The notes under the pieces: generated by a model
Told to the model about the DNA's origin: nothing
What the model saw: the letters and a program-made list of their open reading frames with translations, nothing else
The model's database searches: none
Origin: Datura wrightii
Taxonomy: Eukaryota; Streptophyta; Magnoliopsida; Solanales; Solanaceae
NCBI GenBank assembly: GCA_035772735.1
Contig: JASDFA010000016.1
Coordinates: forward strand, 145,898,501 to 145,962,500
Direction of reading: 5' to 3'
Length of the DNA stretch: 64,000 bases
Made by a program: the position numbers and the translations under genes
In this document: positions 10,453-22,479 of the stretch, piece after piece
How the letters are laid out: the number at the start of each line of letters is the position of its first letter
Numbering within the stretch: position 1 is the first letter of the stretch

Positions 10453-12267
10453 CTTACCCCACACATAAATCCTTGTTCGTCCTCGAACAACAATCTTACA
10501 CCTAATGCAATTTACATCCCAACCTCGCTACTTTGGTTCGACAATTTAGGGTACGGTCATACCGATTATTCAATACAGCAAATCATCAAGAAAACATGCA
10601 TGGTCCTATCAATTCAATGACCTTCAATACATCAAGACCTCCTAGACTTAAGAATCGACTTTTGATATTGGCAAACTCCTGCAAATCAGCTGATCAAGAC
10701 ATCCGACACGAAGATTAACTCTCATCAAGCATGTGCCCTCACAAAACAAGAGAATTTTCCCCTTTTTGATCATATGAACTCACAAAATTTCAAGCAGGGG
10801 CATATAAACACAATTTCGCTCTCTCTCCCAAAAGAATTCACATGCATCATGTCATGACCCATAAGCTTGCCTTTAGTGTACTACTTCACTAATATGAAGA
10901 AATGTGATGTAAGATCACGTAGGATTTTAACGGGTTGTAATGGAAGCTACAGAACTTGTAAATATTGTGCTAGCCAATAATAGCCACTAGCATTCTTAAG
11001 AGCTTTTTCAACACATCCCATCAAACTCATGGACATTGTTTCTTTCTTCATCCTCCCATTTTTGAAGTTTTTCTTTAGTTTGGCCCATCTTATTAAGCAC
11101 ACTTTTCACCACAACAAAGATTATTCATGCACCTTCATTATAGTTTATTTATAACAATTGCACCTTCAACCTTTTCTTTCCTTCCATCTCTCTGCTTTAC
11201 TTTTCTTTTCACCATTCTCACTCTTTTGACACTTTGGGAAAATTATTTTCTCTTCTTAAGCGCTGAAGAGTTTTGCATCGGCTTTACGACAAATGAAAAA
11301 AAGGGATTAAGCTCGGTTTACACTTTTTGAAAAAAGAAAAAAATAATAGGCTAAAGGCTCAACCGGATGACTAGGGTACACAATCAAGGTGGGTATGATC
11401 ATGAAAAATAGAAACTTTCGGTTAAAAACAAAGAAATGCCTACATCCTTTCCTACAACACACCTCCTTCATTTCATTTTGTACACACACCAGGCAAGTTC
11501 TAGACACTTCACAATAGCATGGAATAACAAAACCTCACTTCACACTTATTGCACATGCTCCATTCAAGATGTATTCACAGACTCTTCAATCAGCTAATTA
11601 CAGGAATTCAAACATTAAGCCTCAATCACACTGAATCGAACTCTTTGTCCTAGGTATCTCAACACATTTACAAAGTTGCATGCTTTCATACGAATCACAT
11701 TTGCATTTTAAATATCATGTACAACACGCAACCATATTCCGCAACCATAAAGTAACTACAAGTTTTGGGATGCAACCCACAAAAGAAAAACAATTGAAAA
11801 ATAATTGAAAAATCTACTCCTAACGACTACATTTCCCTTAAGACAGTCGTCATCCATCCATCATAGGGAACGGTCACTAACTAGGACTTCGGTTCAATGG
11901 GACCCTTCTCGGTAAAAGAACCGAAAACAAACGCCGAGAAACCCAAGAAGTAAAAAAGAATTTTAAAATATCGATCATTTAGATTTTCAAAATATTGATC
12001 ACTTGGATAAACAAACATATGTACAAACTCAGTTAGCAACATTCAGTAACACACAACAGTTTCACATATATTTACAATACAGAACAATAACTTACAATCA
12101 CAAATCACAGGTCAGAAGATTTTGTTCACAGCAAAACAATAGATTAGGACATACAAAACAGCATAACCAGCACCTAACTACTCCCACCCCAGACTTATCT
12201 CAAACACTGTCCCCAGTGTTCAAAAAAAATTAAAATAACACTAAAATCGGGTGGTGGAACTCCCTGA
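10453..12267 (-). other. Element B 3' non-coding region
   Basis: No gene seen. Collinear with F 51564-53450 and, reversed, with A 2215-4068. It starts next to the LTR with cttaccccacac, the complement of the purine tract. Long A/T runs and short ORFs differ between copies. Confidence 0.7.
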
Positions 12268-12304
12268 TCAATCAAAGTACTCCACTTCTTCATCAGGTGC
12301 TGCT
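12268..12304 (-). pseudogene. Element B second ORF, last codons (cut off by the virus)
   Basis: This piece matches the end of the F second ORF (EVEYFD then TGA), with the stop at 12268-12270. The rest of the ORF lies 19.5 kb to the right at 31827-33036, on the far side of the pararetrovirus cluster. The two parts share the 27-bp duplication. Confidence 0.75.
12278..12304. repeat. 27-bp direct repeat at the left edge of the viral cluster
   Basis: The 27 bases that begin tactccacttc and end ggtgctgct are repeated identically at 31827-31853. Element F, which has no virus here, carries only one diverged version of this stretch (~53460-53487). The repeat therefore behaves as a target-site duplication created when the viral DNA entered. 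Confidence 0.85.
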
Positions 12305-12306
12305 AA

Positions 12307-12320
12307 TGGTATCAGAGCCA
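12307..12320 (+). other. Pararetrovirus tRNA-Met primer-binding site (copy 1, expected orientation)
   Basis: TGGTATCAGAGCCA followed by TG, complementary to the 3' end of plant initiator tRNA-Met, and in the sense direction of copy 1's ORFs as expected for a caulimovirid. It sits at the extreme left end of the viral insert. Copies 2 and 3 carry the same site reversed. Confidence 0.85.
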
Positions 12321-12758
12321 TGTTGGCGTATTGTAAATTTAGCATGAGCAGCTAAATCTACAATGCTGTCAAGGGCATGGACAAATCTTTGATACTGTTT
12401 TAAACCAATTATGTTTTTAAACAAGATTTTATTATTACGTGAATTGCTCTTTCAGACACTTTTTTCGTGTGAGGCTGTTGATTATTTCCTATAGTTATGA
12501 GGTAACCGAGTAATCCCCGGCTAAGACGGTTGTATGCCTGAACCTAGGACGTTGCTATGAGAGCGTGAGTCCGTTTGAGAGGTTAACCAGTCGCCAAGAT
12601 GAACTTAGGAAATCTATCTGTGTAAGACCAAGAAAACTTATCCTGTTGTCTGTTGGATCTTTTTGGGTTATAGTTATTATCTTGTTTTTCTGCATCTTTG
12701 TATAAATTCACTGTTTCAATGATTTGATCCCCTACCCTTTGACAGTATTTATTGAATA
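12321..12758 (+). other. Pararetrovirus leader, copy 1
   Basis: Non-coding leader between the primer-binding site and ORF1. Bases 12321-12450 are the reverse complement of the matching part of copy 2 (16640-16771); from ~12467 (TTCGTGTGAGG) onward the two run in the same direction. No ATG-started ORF of note. Confidence 0.7.
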
Positions 12759-14870
12759 ATGGAAAACAATCAAACCATTGTTAATAGCATTAATATGTCT
12801 GCATCTGCATCTAAGATTGCTAGCATTGAAAATGATTTACAAAATTGGAGTTTACCAATTGAACCTTTTCAAAGGATTTATCAACTTGGTAATTTTAGTT
12901 TTGTTAAAAATCATAATATTAAGACTAATGAGTCTACTGTTGCCATTAATAATTCTCTTGAAATTATTAAACTACTTTCTCATCGTGATATTACTAAATA
13001 TCAAAAATCTTTTAATATTTTGCATTTTGGTCTCGTTCAAGTGGCTGTTAAACCTTTGTTCCGAAAAGGTCTTGATATTCCTATCTGCGTCCTTCTCCGA
13101 GATGCTGGTCTCTTGAACTTTGACAATTCCCTTTTGGGAGTACTTGAAAGTAACTTGGCTAATGGCCCTGTTTATTTCAACTGCTACCCAAACTTCTCTG
13201 TAGACATTAATGATCCTAATGTCTTAGATACTCTGACATTAAATGTCAAAACCAAAAACATGAACAGCAAAATTAACACTCGTGAAATTGTTGTTATCTA
13301 TAGAGTCTATTACCGACTCATGAAAACCAATCTTGCTCCCAAAGCTTGTATCGAAAGCACCAAAGGAGTCACTATGCTCATGGAATCCAACCCTGAGCAC
13401 AGTTCTATCTTTGTTCCCAGACTTCTACCTTGGGAAAATGTTCTTTCTTCAAATGATTGGCACTTTGAGGCCATAACTCAGCCTTTGCCCAGTTATGCTG
13501 AAACATCTCAAATCGAGCATGTAGTTCAGTTTCCTGACGGATCTATAGATCTTAAATTCCTTAGGAATTCATCTAGAAGATCTAATGTCTCTTTTCGAAA
13601 GTCGACCTCGGATCTACTGATGTCTACTTCAAAAACCCCGGAAGAGAAGGAAAATAATAGTAACACTAAAGGGAAAATCCAGGGTGTTGATTTCTCTGGA
13701 GAAATACCTAAAGTTTACTATGAAACTTCACCTCCTAGTCCCACTGCTAGTGAAATGAGAGGTCCTATCGACCCCTCTCTTCTGACAATTTCTTCTGAAG
13801 AATCTTTTACTCCCGATTTCAAAACTCTTACTAAGCAATGGAATCATCCTGATAATCAAATCAAACGTAAGTGGTATACTCATACCTATAGCCTTGAGAA
13901 AAGAACTGCTTTTAAAGATAATTGGATATCTGATATGAAAAGACTCAGATGCACAATTGAATTCTTTAAGTGGTTTGAAATCACGGGTCAACTTGAAAAC
14001 CCGAAAGATTCACTTTCTGTTATCATCCGAAAATGGTATACTCGTGCCAACGAAGTTATCGAATCCATTACTCCTCCTCTTGAAGGAATTCTTATTGCTC
14101 ATAAGAAAGAGGTCATAAAAGCTTCGCCTTTTAAGGTCTCGGATGAGAAAAATAGTATTATCTCTACCAAAGACCTTAACAAAGTAGTTGAATAAAACAA
14201 CTACACCAATCAACTTCTGCACGTCGTCTCTCAACAAATTGAAGTTGCCAAAGGTAAGTCGATCTTTGAAAAACCCCCGACTACCTGTAAATCCGACCAA
14301 AAGATTGATCAACCCCTCTACAAGCGTCTTAGGAAGAATCCTATTCCTTGGGGAACAGAGCAAACGAATGTTGTTCTTAAGGTCAAAAATCTTGTTCAAA
14401 AACTCCCTTGTTTAGGTATCCCAAATCCGGATGCTTTTATGATTGTAGAAACCGATGCCTCTGATGAAGGCTATGGTGGTATTCTTAAACAAAGAATTCA
14501 AAATTCTTCTTCTGAAACCCTTGTCCGTTTTACTTCTGGAATCTGGAATTCTGCTCAGAAAAACTACTCAACTGTTAAAAAGGAAGTTTTATCTATAGTG
14601 CTATGTATCACTAAGTTTCAAGACGACCTTGTTAACAAACAATTCTTACGTCGAGTAGATTGCAAATCTGCTAAAGAGATTTTACAAAAGGATGTAAAAA
14701 ACCTGGTTTCTAAACAAATTTTTGCTAGATGGCAAGCTCTACTATCTAGCTTTGATTTTGAAATCGAATTTATTAAAGGAGAAAATAACTCTTTACCAGA
14801 TTTTCTTACAAGAGAATTTTTAAAGGGAAACAATGAGGCCTTCCATAAGACCCAACAAACGGACACCTGA
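12759..14870 (+). pseudogene. Pararetrovirus ORF1, copy 1: movement protein joined to RNase H by deletion
   Basis: Starts at ATG 12759 (MENNQTIVNSINMS). Residues ~1-330 form the movement protein, which opens plasmodesmata for virus spread, with the 30K-type core GPVYFNCYPNFSVDINDPN. A TAA at 14193-14195 replaces a CAA present in copy 2. At ~14308 the sequence jumps, relative to copy 2, from the region after the movement protein to the end of the RT domain, losing about 3.3 kb: coat protein, zinc knuckle, protease and most of RT. The jump keeps the frame, so RNase H (DASDEGYGG from ~14455) continues in register to 14870. Non-functional as a polyprotein. Confidence 0.85.
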
Positions 14871-16067
14871 AAGAAAGGTGCCAACTGTCAAACCCTTTGC
14901 AAGGGTCCAAATGCCCACTGTGAGACCTGATCTCACCAACAAGTTTTCAGCCTTAGCTGAATTTCCCCAGCTTGGAGCACCTTTACCACACCCGTCTTCT
15001 AGACTGGTGGACCTCAAAACTGGTAAACCGTTTGAAAAGGGAACATCTTCTTGTCCTACCATTCAAACAAAAAATGATTATACAATGAAGACCCTGAGTC
15101 TTTTGTTGAAGCAGTTTGTCCTAAAACTCCTCTAAAAAATAAAGAAAAGGAGGAAACGTTCAATTTTATTTCTTTACAGGTAATCCCTATACTTGCTTTG
15201 GACAAGAGTTACGAAAATTGCACCATTGATGCTCTTGTATCTCCCTGTTATCACAATAGGAATTTTGTGGATAATGATAATCCACTCAAAACCAGAAAAT
15301 ACTACGAAGCCATCCTGGTAGATACTGACTCTATCACTGTTGAACATTCAGTTTGCCCCAAAGGCGAAATAGCTTATTCCAGATTTACCATTAAAAAGAT
15401 CTGGACTCCTTTCGAATGGTTCACAAGACATTTGCATACCCCCATCAATTTATCCTTCACACACCGTCCTCAAACCTACAACTGGTATGATTACAAGGCG
15501 GCATGGTTCAATGTCGTGTTCGAACGACCAGGACACACTTGGTTTGTTAAGTACAGCCCTGAGCTTACAAAATCTGTCACTCCCAGGTGGTTCTATGAGT
15601 GGTGGAATTTATTTGGTGGAAGTAGACAAATCCTCCCTCAGCAATTTCTCAAACGGCTAGATGAATACCTAGCTAAAGAAGAAATTACTACCCTTTCTGA
15701 ACACATTAAAATGTGTAAATACTTTATGGCAAAAAGAATTTGCTATATTATTAGTTGGGATTTTTCAATTAATGAATTTGACCGGATTAAACATCTTTGC
15801 AAAACGGTTAAAATTAAAGGTTGGACTCCCAAACCGATTTCACCCACTCCAGTAGGTGTCACACACTCCTCTCCAGGATCATCCTCATCAAATCTGCATT
15901 CAAAAAATGAGCTAAGAAGAAAGCTCAAAAAAGCCTTAGATGATCTGGAAAGTAAACCAGCAGATGAAGATGTCATTCATCAACTAATCGAAGAAGCAAC
16001 CTCTCAAGAAAGTGATAATGGAGATATAATTGCTAGGGCCTACATGGACCCTTATGATGACATGTAA
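14833..16067 (+). pseudogene. Pararetrovirus ORF2, copy 1 (frameshifted)
   Basis: Homologue of the 416-aa ORF2 of copy 0, with ATG 14833 overlapping the ORF1 end by 38 nt. One base is missing near 15092 (three Cs where copy 0 has four), shifting the frame after about 87 codons. The remainder is open from 15198 to the TAA at 16067. It also lacks 15 nt near the 3' end (after 16026), removing five residues. The aromatic-rich centre and charged C-terminus are otherwise conserved. Function unknown. Confidence 0.8.
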
Positions 16068-16314
16068 ATATGACCTTTCAAGAAGGGTAGAGATGCAAAG
16101 CATCAGAATTGCCTTTCTCGAAGAGGCATTTTACTATTCATGATAATGACCCATGAGGACTACAAAAGACAACTGCACATGGCCTTCTGAAAGAAGACAG
16201 AAAACTTTACTTTACTTTAAATAAAATTTGACTCCATATGTCTTTACCTTTTGACGGATCAATCTAGACCGTCCACTTGTTTGCATCCTTTGAGAGCAAA
16301 TATTTTTAGAGGTC

Positions 16315-16322
16315 TATATAAG
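16315..16322 (+). promoter_or_regulatory. TATA box of the pararetrovirus promoter (copy 1/2)
   Basis: TATATAAG, followed by gactctcgaattg. Identical at 23939-23946 (copy 2) and in reverse at 24583-24590 (copy 3). Its distance from ORF2 and place upstream of the leader fit the 35S-type promoter of caulimovirids. Confidence 0.7.
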
Positions 16323-16496
16323 ACTCTCGAATTGTAATTCATAGGCATCAGAAATTTTACCCCAGAGAAAATATTCCGTTGCCTTCCCTATTTCCAATGT
16401 TTCTTTTTGGATTCCCTCTGTAATACTTAGTAAGTATTAAACTTACTTTATTAATATAATTTGAAGTATTTTGTATTCTATTTCTATTTTAATTAA

Positions 16497-16644
16497 GCTT
16501 TAATTATATTCTGGTACTATTGACACCGCTCGGTTCTCCGACAGCAGAAATAGTAACCGATCCTGAAATTGCTTTAATTATATTCTGGTACTATTGACGC
16601 CGCTCGGTTCTCCGACAGCAGTAATAGTAACCGATCCTGAAATT
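16497..16644 (+). repeat. Two 74-bp tandem repeats in the viral intergenic region
   Basis: Units 16497-16570 and 16571-16644, each starting gctttaattatattctgg and ending ccgatcctgaaatt, differ at very few positions. The same pair recurs at the end of copy 2 (24121-24260) and reversed in copy 3 (to 24408), so the duplication predates the array. Confidence 0.9.
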
Positions 16645-16771
16645 GCAATTCAAGTAATAATAAAATCTTGTTTAAAAACATAATTGGTTTAAAACAGTAT
16701 CAAAGATTTGTCCATGCCCTTGACAGTATTGTAGATTTAGCTGCTCATGCTAATTTTACAATACGCCAACA

Positions 16772-16785
16772 TGGCTCTGATACCA
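16772..16785 (-). other. Pararetrovirus primer-binding site, reversed (copy 2)
   Basis: The + strand reads TGGCTCTGATACCA, the complement of the primer site. Relative to copy 2's ORFs it is backwards, so a sense RNA from this copy would carry the tRNA-like rather than the tRNA-pairing sequence and could not be primed here in the usual way. Confidence 0.85.
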
Positions 16786-17083
16786 ATTTTCGTGTGAGGC
16801 TGTTGATTATTTCCTATAGTTATGAGGTAACCGAGTAATCCCCGGCTAAGACGTTGGTATGCCTGAACCTAGGACGTTGCTATGAGAGCGTAAGTCCGTT
16901 TGAGAGGTTAACGAGTCGCCAAGATGAACTTAGGAAATCTATCTGTGTAAGACCAGGAAAACTTATCCTGTTGTCTGTTGGATCTTTTTGGGTTATAGTT
17001 ATTATATTGTTTTTCTGCATCTTTGGATTAATTCACTGTTTCAATGATTTGATCCCCTACCCTTTGACAGTATTTATTTCTCA

Positions 17084-20000
17084 ATGGAAAACAATCAAAC
17101 CATTGTTAATAGCATTAATATGTCTGCATCTCCATCTAAGATTGCTAGCATTGAAAATGATTTACAAAATTGGAGTTTACCAATTGAACCTTTTAAAAGG
17201 ATTTATCAACTTGGTAATTTTAGTTTTGTTAAAAATCATAATATTAAGACTAATGAGTCTACTGTTGCCATTAATAATTCTCTTGAAATTATTAAACTAC
17301 TTTCTCATCGTGATATTACAAAATATCAAAAATCTTTTAATTTTTTGCATATTGGTCTCGTTCAAGTGGCTGTTAAACCTTTGTTCCGAAAAGGTCTTGA
17401 TATTCCTATCTGCGTCCTCCTCCGAGATGCTCGTCTCTTGAACTTTGACAATTCCCTTTTGGGAGTACTTGAAAGTAACTTGGCTAATGGCCCTGTTTAT
17501 TTCAACTGCTACCCAAACTTCTCTGTAGACATTAATGATCCTAATGTCTTAGATACTCTGACATTAAATGTCAAAACCAAAAACAAGAACAACAAAATTA
17601 ACACTCGTGAAATTGCTGTTATCTATAGAGTCTATTACCGACTCATGAAAACCAATCTTGCTCCCAAAGCTTGTATTGAAAGCACCAAAGGAGTCACTAT
17701 GCTCATGGAATCCAATCCTGAGCACAGTTCTATCTTTGTTCCCAGACTTCTACCTTGGGAAAATGTTCTTTCTTCAAATGATTGGCACTTTGAGGTCATA
17801 ACTCAGCCTTTGCCTAGTTATGCTGAAACATCTCAAATCGAGCATGTAGTTCAGTTTCCTGACGGATCTATAGATCTTAAATTCCTTAGGAATTCATCTA
17901 GAAGATCTACTCTCTCTTTTCGAAAGTCGACCTCGGATCTACCGACGTCTACTTCAAAAACCCCGGAAGAGAAGGAGAATAATAGTAACACTAAAGGGAA
18001 AATCCAGGGTGTTGATTTCTCTGGAGAAATACCTAAAGTTTACTATGAAACTTCACCTCCTAGTCCCACTGCTAGTGAAATGAGAGGTCCTATTGACCCC
18101 TCTCTTCTGACAATTTCTTCTGAAGAATCTTTTACTCCCGATTTCAAAACTCTTACTGAGCAATGGAATCATCCTGATAATCAGATCAAACGTAAGTGGT
18201 ATACTCATACCTATAGCCATGAGAAAAGAACTGCTTTTAAAGATAATTGGATATCTGATATGAAAAGACTCAGATGCACAATTGAATTCTTTAAGTGGTT
18301 TGAAATCACGGGTCAACTTGAAAACCCGAAAGATTCCCTTTCTGTTATCATCCGAAAATGGTATACTCGTGCCAACGAAGTTATCGAATCCATTACTCCT
18401 CCTCTTGAAGGAATTCTTCTTGCTCATAAGAAAGAGGTCATAAAAGCTTCGCCTTTTAAGGTCTCGGATGAGAAAAATAGTATTATCTCTACCAAAGACC
18501 TTAACAAAGTAGTTGAACAAAACAACTACACCAATCAACTTCTGCACGTCGTCTCTTAACAAATTGAAGTTGCCAAAGGTAAGTCGATCTTTGAAAAACC
18601 CCCGACTACCTCTAAATCTGACCAAAAGATTGATCACAACTTCGTATCCCCGAATTTGATAACAAAAACTTTCCAAAACTTGGTGATGATTTTGACGTTT
18701 CTAAAAACCTTCTTGACAAAATCAATCTCAAGCTCTCCAAACTTGATCTTAAGGAAAATGATAAACCTTCTACTTCCAGCCAGAATAAATTCCCTACTTC
18801 TAGTAAGCCTTCTTCCGAGCTTAAAGTCATCAAAGAAGATGAGTCCAAAATCCATCGATTAACTAATGATTGATATCCTAATCGTAAGAACTACTATTCC
18901 AGGCCATCCTTTCCTGATATGCAATATGAGGAAAATTAATTCCTGGTTACTGCTTCTCAAGATGGTAGAAGTATCACCGAATGGAATATTGATGGCTTAT
19001 CCGACCATCAAATTCAAAACGTTCTTCACGGTATGGGTGTAGGCATCACCGCCTACAAAGTCAAAGGCTCCTCTGATAAACAATGTGCCTTTATGATTGT
19101 TGCTGGTTTTACCGGTATGCTTAGGCATTGGTGGGATAATTGCCTATCTGATGATATCAAGAAGAAGATCTTTGAATCCACTGCTGAAGAAACCGTTATA
19201 AAATTTGAAAACGGTGTTGAATCTTCTACGCAGGAAGTTAAAGAAGATGCTTGTGCTACCCTTCTTTATCACATCCTCAAACACTTTATCGGTGAACCTC
19301 AACTCTTCCAGGATAGAAGCCTGGAAATTCTTAACAATCTTACTTGTCCCAAGCTTTCTGATTTCCGCTGGTATAAAGATATTTTCATGTCCAAAATCAT
19401 GATCCGTAGCGACTGCAATAGTGATATCTGGAAAGAAAGATTTATTAGCGGTCTTCCTCCCTTATTTGCAGAAAATGTAAGGACCAAAATACGTGATAGA
19501 TGTGACGGTGCCATCCCCTATGGTCAAATGACCTATGGAGATCTTGCCAGTTTCATCAACGCAGTTGGTCTGTAACTCTGCAACGACCTTAAGCTCAAAA
19601 ACCAGCTTAAGAAAGATAGTCTTCACTCTAAGCAAGAGTTAGGAAGTTTCTGCCAAGACTTTGGTTACCCTACTATCACTGCTCCTTCTAGGAAGCATAA
19701 AACCAGTTCAAAGTCTAGAAAGTCTCCTTCCAAAAAATCTTCATCCAAGCGTAGCTCTAAAGATGAAAAGCATAGAAAAAAATCTAGACGTTCCAAGAAC
19801 TCTTCTTCAGACACTTGCTGGGATTGTGGTAAAACTGGTCATCGTGCCAGTCAATGCAAATCCGGTAAGAAAAAGAGGAAAATCAGTTGTCTTGCTCTTG
19901 ACGATGACACCAAGGAAAAACTCTTCTCTATCCTTGATGATATTGAAGCAATTAACGAATCAGCACAATCTTCTAATAGCAATTCAGAAGATTATAGTGA

Positions 20001-22479
20001 TGATGAGTTTATCAATGTTGCTCATGAATCCGACGCTAGTCAGTCAGAAGGTGAACTCCCGGAAAAGTTCCTTTCCAATTCTGCGACTATCTCTGTCCTT
20101 ACTAACGACTCCAAAGAAGTTCTTTTTGATATGATTGAACATATCGAAGACGAAGAAGCACGTAGGAAATACCTCCTCGAACTCAAAAATTTGGTTATCA
20201 ATAGTTCTGTTGACAAACACAAGGATCATCAATTCGTTGAACCTTTCAGCTTGAAACCTATCATGAATCGCTTCAGCAAAACATCTGAACCTTCTATTTC
20301 TGATCTCAAAAAAGAGGTCTCTGATCTTAAGTCCGAAATCAAAAGCATCAAAACTAGGCTTGATAAAATCGAAATGGATGCTTTAACGGAGCAGCTTCTT
20401 AAACACACCAGCAAAAGGGTGTATGAAGAAGATGATGAACCTATTCTTCCTTCTACTACTACTGAAGCAGAATCCCTTGGGGTTACGGCTATCTCTTCAA
20501 TTAGACCTCAGAGTCATCATATACCTATCAAACTCTACGTCAGTAAAGACGTTGTTCTTGAGAAAATTGCTTTATTCGACAGCAGTGCAGATCGTAACTG
20601 CATTTCTAAAGGACTTGTTCCAACAAAGTACCTTCAGCGTAGTTCCTCTAAGCTGTTTTCAGCCACTGGTGAGAAATTACAAATTAATTACAAGCTTTCA
20701 AAAGCTCATATTGTTATTGATGGTGTTTGCTTTGTAAATGATTTTTTTGTGACTGAAAATATCAATGAAGATATCATTGTTGGTATACCTTTCATTACAC
20801 AACTTAAACCCTATACTACTGGTTTTGACGGTATCAAAACTACGATTTTTGGAAAACATTTATTTATCCCTTTTCTAAAAACTCTTTCACAGAAAGAAAG
20901 TGATTTCATTAAAGATAAAATGATTTTTCGTATAAATAAACTTTCTCAACATATTAATTTTCTTAAAGATGATATAAAAATTAAGCGGATTGAGCAAGCT
21001 TTAAAAACCCCGAAGATGGTAAGTAAAATTACTAATCTCAAAAATCTTTTTGAAAAAGATATCTATTCTAATTTCCCTAATGCATTTTGGGAAAGAAAGA
21101 AACATGTTATAAACTTGCCATACATAGATGGATTCAACGAACAGGCTATTCCTACTAAGGCAAGGCCTATCCAGATGAATCAGGCTATGATGGAGGTTTG
21201 TAAAGAAGAAATTAATAACCTTTTGAATAACAAGATTATTCGTCCCTCTAAATCTCCTTGGAGTTGTTCTGCTTTCTATGTCAATAATGCTGCTGAAAAA
21301 AAACGTGGTGCTCCTAGATTAGTTATTAATTATAAACCCTTAAACACTGCTTTAAAATGGATTAGGTATCCAATACCTAGTAAAAGAGATCTTTTGAAAA
21401 AAACTTTCAAAGCTAATCTTTACAGCAAATTCGATATGAAGTAAGGATTCTGGCAGATCCAAATTGCTGAGAAAGATAAATATAAAACTGCTTTCAACAT
21501 CCCCTTTGGACAGTATGAATGGAATGTCATGCCTTTTGGACTTAAGAACGCCCCCTCTGAATTTCAGAATATTATAAACACTATCTTCAATCCTTATAGC
21601 TATATGTCAATTGTTTATATTGATGATGTGCTTATTTTCTCTGGAGATATTGATTCTCATTTTAAACACCTTAACACATTTTACAAAGTAGTTAAGCATA
21701 ATGGTTTAGTTGTTAGTGCTAAGAAGATGATGCTTTTCCAAACTAGCATTCGTTTTCTTGGCCATGACCTTTATCAGGGTACTTATAAACCTATTTGTAG
21801 AGCCATAGAGTTCTCCTCCAAATTCCCTGATGTTATTCTCGATAAAACCCAGTTACAAAGGTTCCTTGGAAGCCTTAATTATGTCGCTGATTTTATTCCT
21901 AATGTTAGGCAAGTTTGTGAACCCCTCTACAAGCGTCTTAGGAAGAATCCTATTCCTTGGGAAACAGAGCAAACGAATGCTGTTCTTAAGGTCAAAAATC
22001 TTGTTCAAAAACTCCCTTGTTTAGGTATCCCAAATCCGGATGCTTTTATGATTGTAGAAACCGATGCCTCTGATGAAGGCTATGGTGGTATTCTTAAACA
22101 TAGAATTCAAAATTCTTCTTCTGAAACCCTTGTCCGTTTTACTTCTGGAATCTGGAATTCTGCTCAGAAAAACTACTCAACTGTTAAAAAGGAAGTTTTA
22201 TCTATAGTGTTATGTATCACTAAGTTTCAAGACGACCTTGTTAACAAACAATTCTTACTTCGAGTAGATTGCAAATCTGCTAAAGAGATTTTACAAAAGG
22301 ATGTAAAAAACCTGGTTTCTAAACAAATTTTTGCTAGATGGCAAGCTCTACTATCTAGCTTTGATTTTGAAATCGAATTTATTAAAGGAGAAAATAACTC
22401 TTTACTAGATTTTCTTACAAGAGAATTTTTACAGGGAAACAATGAGGCCTTCCATAAGACCCAACAATCCGACACCTGA
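17084..22479 (+). pseudogene. Pararetrovirus ORF1 polyprotein, copy 2 (full length, broken)
   Basis: Full-length polyprotein gene from ATG 17084 to the stop at 22479. Order: 30K movement protein (to ~18060), coat protein with a Cx2Cx4Hx4C zinc knuckle at 19816-19857 (CWDCGKTGHRASQC), aspartic protease with DSSAD at 20578-20592, reverse transcriptase with YIDD at 21616-21627, and RNase H with DASDEGYGG at 22063-22089. Breaks: TAA at 18557, a 7-bp deletion near 18640 (frameshift), stops near 18873, 18937, 19573 and 21442. After the 7-bp loss all later parts stay in one frame. The protease motif lacks the usual Gly (D-S/T-G). Confidence 0.9.

Larger units (their letters stand above)
16068..17083 (+). 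promoter_or_regulatory. Pararetrovirus intergenic region between copies 1 and 2
   Basis: A complete viral intergenic region between ORF2 of copy 1 and ORF1 of copy 2. It holds the TATA box at 16315-16322, a conserved block around 16335-16400, two 74-bp tandem repeats (16497-16644), a reversed primer-binding site (16772-16785) and a ~300-bp leader. It would drive the full-length RNA used for translation and reverse transcription. No gene is seen; a hydrophobic reading frame from 16854 has only a TTG start. Confidence 0.75.

Noticed and set aside
12307..12320. Possible tRNA-Met gene at the primer-binding sites
   Set aside because: Only the 3' acceptor-end complement is present; there is no cloverleaf, anticodon arm or T arm around it.
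13728..14399. Minus-strand ORFs opposite copy 1 ORF1
   Set aside because: They are antisense shadows of the viral gene with no support of their own.
16220..16225. AATAAA as the viral polyadenylation signal
   Set aside because: It lies ~95 bp upstream of the TATA box. In caulimovirids the signal is normally downstream of the transcription start, so this match in A-rich DNA is not convincing.
16497..16644. CRISPR-like tandem repeats
   Set aside because: There are only two directly adjacent 74-bp units with no spacers, inside a plant viral promoter region.
16854..17441. A 195-codon hydrophobic ORF overlapping the start of viral ORF1 (also 31462-31692 reversed, 76 codons)
   Set aside because: It has only a TTG start and no ATG before ORF1. 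Past the ORF1 start it is a +1-frame shadow of the movement protein, and its length differs between copies.
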